Origin: an uncultured Clostridia bacterium | Lineage (GTDB): Bacteria; Bacillota; Clostridia; UMGS1810 | NCBI GenBank assembly: GCA_934500875.1 | Contig: CAKSTL010000001.1 | Location: forward strand, 200,031 to 264,030 | Direction: 5' to 3' | DNA: 64,000 bases | The notes under the pieces: generated by a model | What the model was told of the DNA's origin: nothing | Databases searched by the model: none | The model's input: the letters and a program-made list of their open reading frames with translations, nothing else | Position numbers and translations under genes: made by a program | Part shown: positions 60,849 to 64,000 of the stretch, piece after piece | Layout of the letters: every line of letters starts with the position of its first letter | Numbering within the stretch: the first letter of the stretch is position 1

Positions 60849-61328
60849 CTATTTGTATTCTTTGCACATTTTTGCCCGTATGTAACCCCTGCCGGTATTG
60901 GTGGACTCAACATAAAAGCCTCTGCCGTAGTAAAAAGTTACAAGAGATGAAATTTTTGACCCCGTATGAAGATACAGCTTTTTAACCCCCAGCACACGCA
61001 TATTTATGTCAACCAAATTCATAAGCGCCTTGCCTATGCCGAGGTTCTGAAACTTCGGGCTGACCCCGAAACGGCTTAAATATGCGCTTTCTTCGTCTGT
61101 TTTTTCAACCCTCACACTTCCCACAACCTCGCCGTTGATATATGCAACAAGCACAATTTTTTCGTTTATGTCTTTTTTAATATCGTCCAAAGATTCGTCC
61201 AGCGCCGCAATCGAACCGTCTATATTTGCAAGCTTTACATACGACGAAAACGCCTCGTGAGTAATTTTTTGTATCATCTGTGCGTCGTCTGCACTCGCAT
61301 TGCGGATTTCAAAACCTGCGTTTACCAT
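60849..61328 (-). CDS. GNAT family N-acetyltransferase
   Basis: A 159-residue GCN5-related acetyltransferase. The acetyl-CoA binding core reads AYLSRFGVSPKFQNLGIGKALM, and GVKKLYLHTGSKISSLVTFYYGRGFY is the usual C-terminal strand-helix. The start at 61328 is chosen over an ATG two codons upstream that sits too close to the GGAGG site. It follows argF by 23 bp and shares its operon, but its substrate is not predictable; a link to arginine synthesis is only positional. Confidence 0.85.
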   Translation of the reverse strand: MVNAGFEIRNASADDAQMIQKITHEAFSSYVKLANIDGSIAALDESLDDIKKDINEKIVLVAYINGEVVGSVRVEKTDEESAYLSRFGVSPKFQNLGIGKALMNLVDINMRVLGVKKLYLHTGSKISSLVTFYYGRGFYVESTNTGRGYIRAKMCKEYK

Positions 61329-61351
61329 ATGCATACCTCCGTTTTGCTCAT

Positions 61352-62299
61352 TTATTTTAAATATTTTTCTTCGGTTTTATCCTTCGCCATAAGAAGCGCC
61401 ATAACCGCCTTCTGTGCGTGAAGCCTGTTTTCAGCCTCGTCAAAAATAGCTGAATTTTTGCCGTCTATAACATCTTCGGTAACCTCATATCCTCTGTACG
61501 CAGGCAGACAGTGAAGGAAAATTGCGTCCTCCTTGGCATACGAAAACAGCTCTTTGTTAACCTGATAATCGCCGAAAAGCTTAATTTTTTCAGCCTTCTG
61601 GTCCTCCTGACCCATACTTACCCAAGTGTCGGTATACACCACATCCGCACCATTTACAGCCTCTTTTGCGTCCTCTGTAATCACAACAGCAGAGCCTGTT
61701 TCTGCCGCCGTGTTCTTTGCATTTTCCACAACCTCATTGGGACAGCAATATTTTTTCGGCGTTGCAACCGAAATATCCATACCAACCTTTGTGCAGCCGT
61801 ACAAAAGCGAATTTGCCATATTGTTGCCATCGCCCAGATACGCAAGCTTAAGCCCTTTAAGAGTGCCTTTATGCTCCTTGATTGTAAGAAGGTCTGCAAG
61901 CACCTGGCACGGATGAAGATAATCGGTAAGCGCATTTATAATCGGGATTTGCCCGTATTTCGCAAGCTCAAGAACGTCATTATGCGAAAAAGTTCTTATC
62001 ATAATTCCATCAAGATACCTTGACAAAACGTTTGCGGTGTCGTATATGCACTCGCCACGGCCGAGCTGAATATCGTTTGAGCTTAAAAACAGTGCGTGGC
62101 CGCCGAGCTGATACATACCCACTTCAAAAGAAACCCTCGTTCTTGTGGACGATTTTGCAAAAATCATTCCCAGCGTTTTGCCCTCAAGAATGTGATGCTT
62201 TATCCCCTTTTTGTTTTCCTCTTTAAGCTTTTGCGCAACTGTCAAAATATCAAAAATTTCCTTTTGTGAAAGGTCGTTAAGACTTATAAGATGTTCCAT
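61352..62299 (-). CDS. argF: Ornithine carbamoyltransferase
   Basis: Joins carbamoyl phosphate to ornithine to give citrulline in arginine synthesis. The 315-residue length is standard. Carbamoyl-phosphate binding motif SSTRTRVSFE is near residue 55, HPCQVLADLLT near 130, and the ornithine-binding HCLPAYRG near 265. It starts 3 bp after argD and belongs to the same ArgR-type controlled operon. Confidence 0.96.
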   Translation of the reverse strand: MEHLISLNDLSQKEIFDILTVAQKLKEENKKGIKHHILEGKTLGMIFAKSSTRTRVSFEVGMYQLGGHALFLSSNDIQLGRGECIYDTANVLSRYLDGIMIRTFSHNDVLELAKYGQIPIINALTDYLHPCQVLADLLTIKEHKGTLKGLKLAYLGDGNNMANSLLYGCTKVGMDISVATPKKYCCPNEVVENAKNTAAETGSAVVITEDAKEAVNGADVVYTDTWVSMGQEDQKAEKIKLFGDYQVNKELFSYAKEDAIFLHCLPAYRGYEVTEDVIDGKNSAIFDEAENRLHAQKAVMALLMAKDKTEEKYLK

Positions 62300-62302
62300 T
62301 TT

Positions 62303-63499
62303 TTAAAACTCCTTTGCTACTGCTTTTTTAAATTTTTCAATAAACAAATCCACGTCGTCTTTTGTTATGATAAGAGGCGGCAGAATACGAAGCACGTCAT
62401 CGTGAACCGCTCCGACAAGTATATGCTCGTCAAAAAGAGCATTTTTAACCTTGCCCGCAATCGGCACATTGAACGATATGCCAATCATAAGCCCTTTTCC
62501 TCTTACTTCGTTTACACATTCAAGCGAAAGCTTTTTAAGCTCGTCTGCAAAATACGCACCCGTTTTTTCACTGTTTTCCACAATTTTTTCTTCTTTGAAA
62601 ATATCCATAACGGCAAGCGCCGCACCGGTGCAAAAAGGATTTCCGCCGAACGTTGTGCCATGGTCGCCGGGCGTAAAGGCTGACGCAACCTCATCCTTTG
62701 CAAGCAGTGCGCCTATCGGAACACCGCCGCCGAGCGCCTTTGCAAGGGTCATAATGTCAGGCTCAATGCCGTAATGCTCGTATGCAAACATCTTTCCGCT
62801 CCGTCCCATTCCGGTCTGAACTTCGTCCGCAATAAGCAAAATTCCCTCCTCGTCGCACAAGGTTCTTAATTCTTTCACAAACTCATCACTGCAAACGTTA
62901 ACTCCGCTCTCGCCCTGAATAAATTCAAGCATAACCGCCGCCGTATGCGCTGTTATTTTCTCTTTAACGCTGTCAATATTGTTAATTTCAGCATATTCAA
63001 AACCCGGTGTGAGCGGAGAGTACGGTTTTCGGTATTTTTCCTGCCCGGTTGCGGCTGCGGTTGTTATTGTGCGCCCGTGAAACGAATTTTTAAGCGAAAT
63101 AATTTCGTATCTGTCAGCATTTTTATTATAAAAATATTTTCTCGCAAGCTTTATTGCACCCTCGTTTGCCTCCGCACCACTGTTTGCAAAAAAGCATTTG
63201 TCAAAAACCGACATTTCAACAAGCTTTTTCGCCGCAAGCGCCTGATTTTCAATATAGTAAAGCGACGAAGTGTGAACAAGCTTTTCCGCCTGTTTTTTAA
63301 GCGCCTCGGTATATTTTTTATGGCAATGTCCGAGAGCATTTACCGCAATTCCAGCCATAAAATCATAAAAAACTTCGCCCGTGTTTGTAAAAAGTTTTAT
63401 TCCATCGCCTTTTTCAAACATAACCTTCGTGCGGTTTCCGAAGGTATTCATATAGTATTTTTTATCGATATCAATTATCTGTTCCAATGTATAGCTCAT
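62303..63499 (-). CDS. argD: Acetylornithine aminotransferase
   Basis: A 398-residue class III PLP-dependent aminotransferase that converts N-acetylglutamate semialdehyde to N-acetylornithine. It has the cofactor region FFANSGAEANEGAIKLAR, the Asp that contacts the PLP ring (LIADEVQTGMGR), and the lysine that binds PLP in TLAKALGGGVPIGA. The ATG at 63499 is chosen because GAGGTG lies upstream and the protein then begins MSYTLEQII. The promoter is overlapped by an ARG box. Confidence 0.95.
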   Translation of the reverse strand: MSYTLEQIIDIDKKYYMNTFGNRTKVMFEKGDGIKLFTNTGEVFYDFMAGIAVNALGHCHKKYTEALKKQAEKLVHTSSLYYIENQALAAKKLVEMSVFDKCFFANSGAEANEGAIKLARKYFYNKNADRYEIISLKNSFHGRTITTAAATGQEKYRKPYSPLTPGFEYAEINNIDSVKEKITAHTAAVMLEFIQGESGVNVCSDEFVKELRTLCDEEGILLIADEVQTGMGRSGKMFAYEHYGIEPDIMTLAKALGGGVPIGALLAKDEVASAFTPGDHGTTFGGNPFCTGAALAVMDIFKEEKIVENSEKTGAYFADELKKLSLECVNEVRGKGLMIGISFNVPIAGKVKNALFDEHILVGAVHDDVLRILPPLIITKDDVDLFIEKFKKAVAKEF

Positions 63500-63517
63500 A
63501 CAATTCACCTCAATATG

Positions 63518-63552
63518 TGAATAATTATACAACATTTTCTTTTTAAAATCAA
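63518..63552 (-). promoter_or_regulatory. argD promoter with overlapping ARG box
   Basis: On the minus strand TTGATT (63547-63552) and TATAAT (63524-63529) are 17 bp apart. The -10 box lies inside 63518-63531, TGAATAATTATACA on the plus strand, which matches the ArgR/AhrC half-palindrome consensus TGAATWWWWATTCA at 13 of 14 positions. Repression of argDF by arginine is the likely result. Confidence 0.75.
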
Positions 63553-63695
63553 TAGGTAAATGTGTATAAAGTTAAAATTACATAATAAGCATTTTTGCAT
63601 AATTATTATAAAAATTTGTATAAAAATACATTTTTGCTTTTTCGGTATAAAAATTTTTTATGTGTCCAAAATATACTTTGTGGGAGGTGATTTTA

Positions 63696-63812
63696 ATGTC
63701 AAACCAGAACAACAATCAGAACAAAAACAACAACCAGAACAACAATCCGAACAACAGCCAGAATAACAACCAGAACAAAAACAACAATCAGAACAACCAA
63801 AACAACAGATAA
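63696..63812 (+). CDS. Tiny Asn/Gln-rich protein
   Basis: A 38-residue protein that is almost entirely Asn and Gln with a few Lys, starting MSNQNNNQNKNNNQ and ending QNNR. A very strong GGGAGGTGA ribosome site before the ATG makes it a likely real gene despite its low complexity. Two other frames over the same stretch would be Gln/Glu/Pro-rich but stop inside and have no ribosome site. It lies between the divergent argD promoter and tRNA-Gly. The function is unknown. Confidence 0.65.
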   Translation: MSNQNNNQNKNNNQNNNPNNSQNNNQNKNNNQNNQNNR

Positions 63813-63848
63813 ATTTTAAAAATTTATACACAAAATCAAAATTAGGTA

Positions 63849-63877
63849 TTGACAAAGCAGAAAAAAGTTGGTATAAT
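63849..63877 (+). promoter_or_regulatory. Promoter of tRNA-Gly
   Basis: TTGACA (63849-63854) and TATAAT (63872-63877) are exactly 17 bp apart, a perfect consensus. Immediately after it GCAACAGTACA (63878-63888) pairs with TGTACTGTTGC (63914-63924), forming a leader hairpin just before the tRNA. Confidence 0.88.
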
Positions 63878-63928
63878 GCAACAGTACAGTAATCAGACAG
63901 CTAATCTTGTTGTTGTACTGTTGCATTT

Positions 63929-64000
63929 GCGGGAGTGGCTCAGTGGTAGAGCGTCACCTTGCCAAGGTGAACGTCGCGAGTTCGAATCTCGTCTTCCGCT
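63929..64000 (+). tRNA. tRNA-Gly (anticodon GCC)
   Basis: Cloverleaf with acceptor GCGGGAG/CTTCCGC, D-arm GGCTCAGTGGTAGAGC, anticodon loop CTTGCCAAG (anticodon GCC), T-arm with GTTCGAATC and discriminator T at the last base of the window. The CCA end, if encoded, lies beyond the window. Confidence 0.95.

Noticed and set aside
63560..63766. 68-residue frame ending in a Glu/Gln-rich tail
   Set aside because: It begins in AT-rich DNA without a ribosome site and overlaps the Asn-rich frame, which has a strong site and stays open through the repeat.
63696..63812. CRISPR-like or simple tandem repeat
   Set aside because: Units are irregular, there are no unique spacers, and the repeat is explained by Asn/Gln codons in an open frame.

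Overview
The window looks like chromosome of an anaerobic, moderately AT-rich Gram-positive bacterium of the class Clostridia, probably a gut or other plant-fibre-degrading species. The pointers are ECF transporter genes next to truA, a PerR-type regulator, S-layer homology (SLH) proteins, sugar ABC importers without their own ATPase, strong Shine-Dalgarno sites and TTGACA/TATAAT promoters. A pectin-degrading, SLH-rich lineage such as Monoglobus would fit, but this is a guess and no marker gene fixes it.

Layout. (1) 1-8.1 kb is housekeeping: phosphoglucomutase, yqeY-rpsU, HIT protein, alaS, an orphan substrate-binding lipoprotein and uppP. (2) 8.2-35.5 kb, all on the minus strand, is a Gram-positive polysaccharide-utilisation locus. 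It holds a GH28-like beta-helix protein, a solute-binding lipoprotein, two permeases, several glycoside-hydrolase-like proteins (two giant GH42-like paralogues, a GH3, an (alpha/alpha)6-barrel enzyme and an unclassified barrel protein), three secreted binding or SLH-type proteins, and a membrane-anchored AraC regulator at the end. (3) 35.8-38.4 kb, plus strand, is a peroxide/redox cassette: PerR, a CD1871A-type CXXC mini-protein, a membrane 4Fe-4S protein and a TlpA-like lipoprotein. (4) 38.4-54 kb, plus strand, is an exopolysaccharide locus. A tyrosine recombinase gene is followed by two inverted 24-bp sites that flank a 249-bp segment carrying a promoter pointed at the polysaccharide operon. 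This looks like a complete phase-variation switch (inverton). The operon encodes a polymerase/ligase, two Wzz-like proteins, a pyruvyl transferase, the priming sugar transferase, four glycosyltransferases, an acyltransferase, a flippase and an SLH protein. (5) 54.3-64 kb is housekeeping again: tRNA-Trp, cvpA, a DUF5711-like gene, truA, the ECF module, an rRNA-methyltransferase-like gene, a GNAT, argF-argD with an ARG box, a tiny Asn-rich protein and tRNA-Gly.

How it works together. The polysaccharide-utilisation locus should bind and cut a pectin-like or galactan-like glycan at the cell surface, import oligomers and finish them in the cytoplasm under the AraC sensor. The exopolysaccharide locus should build a surface polymer by the Wzx/Wzy route and appears to be switched ON in this sequence. 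Its pyruvyl transferase and SLH protein are notable together, because SLH domains dock on pyruvylated wall polymers; one DNA inversion could therefore change both the polymer and a protein that might anchor to it. The plus-strand block of about 18 kb (parts 3 and 4) sits between minus-strand regions beside a tRNA-Trp 3' end and may be an acquired island, although no attachment-site duplication was found.
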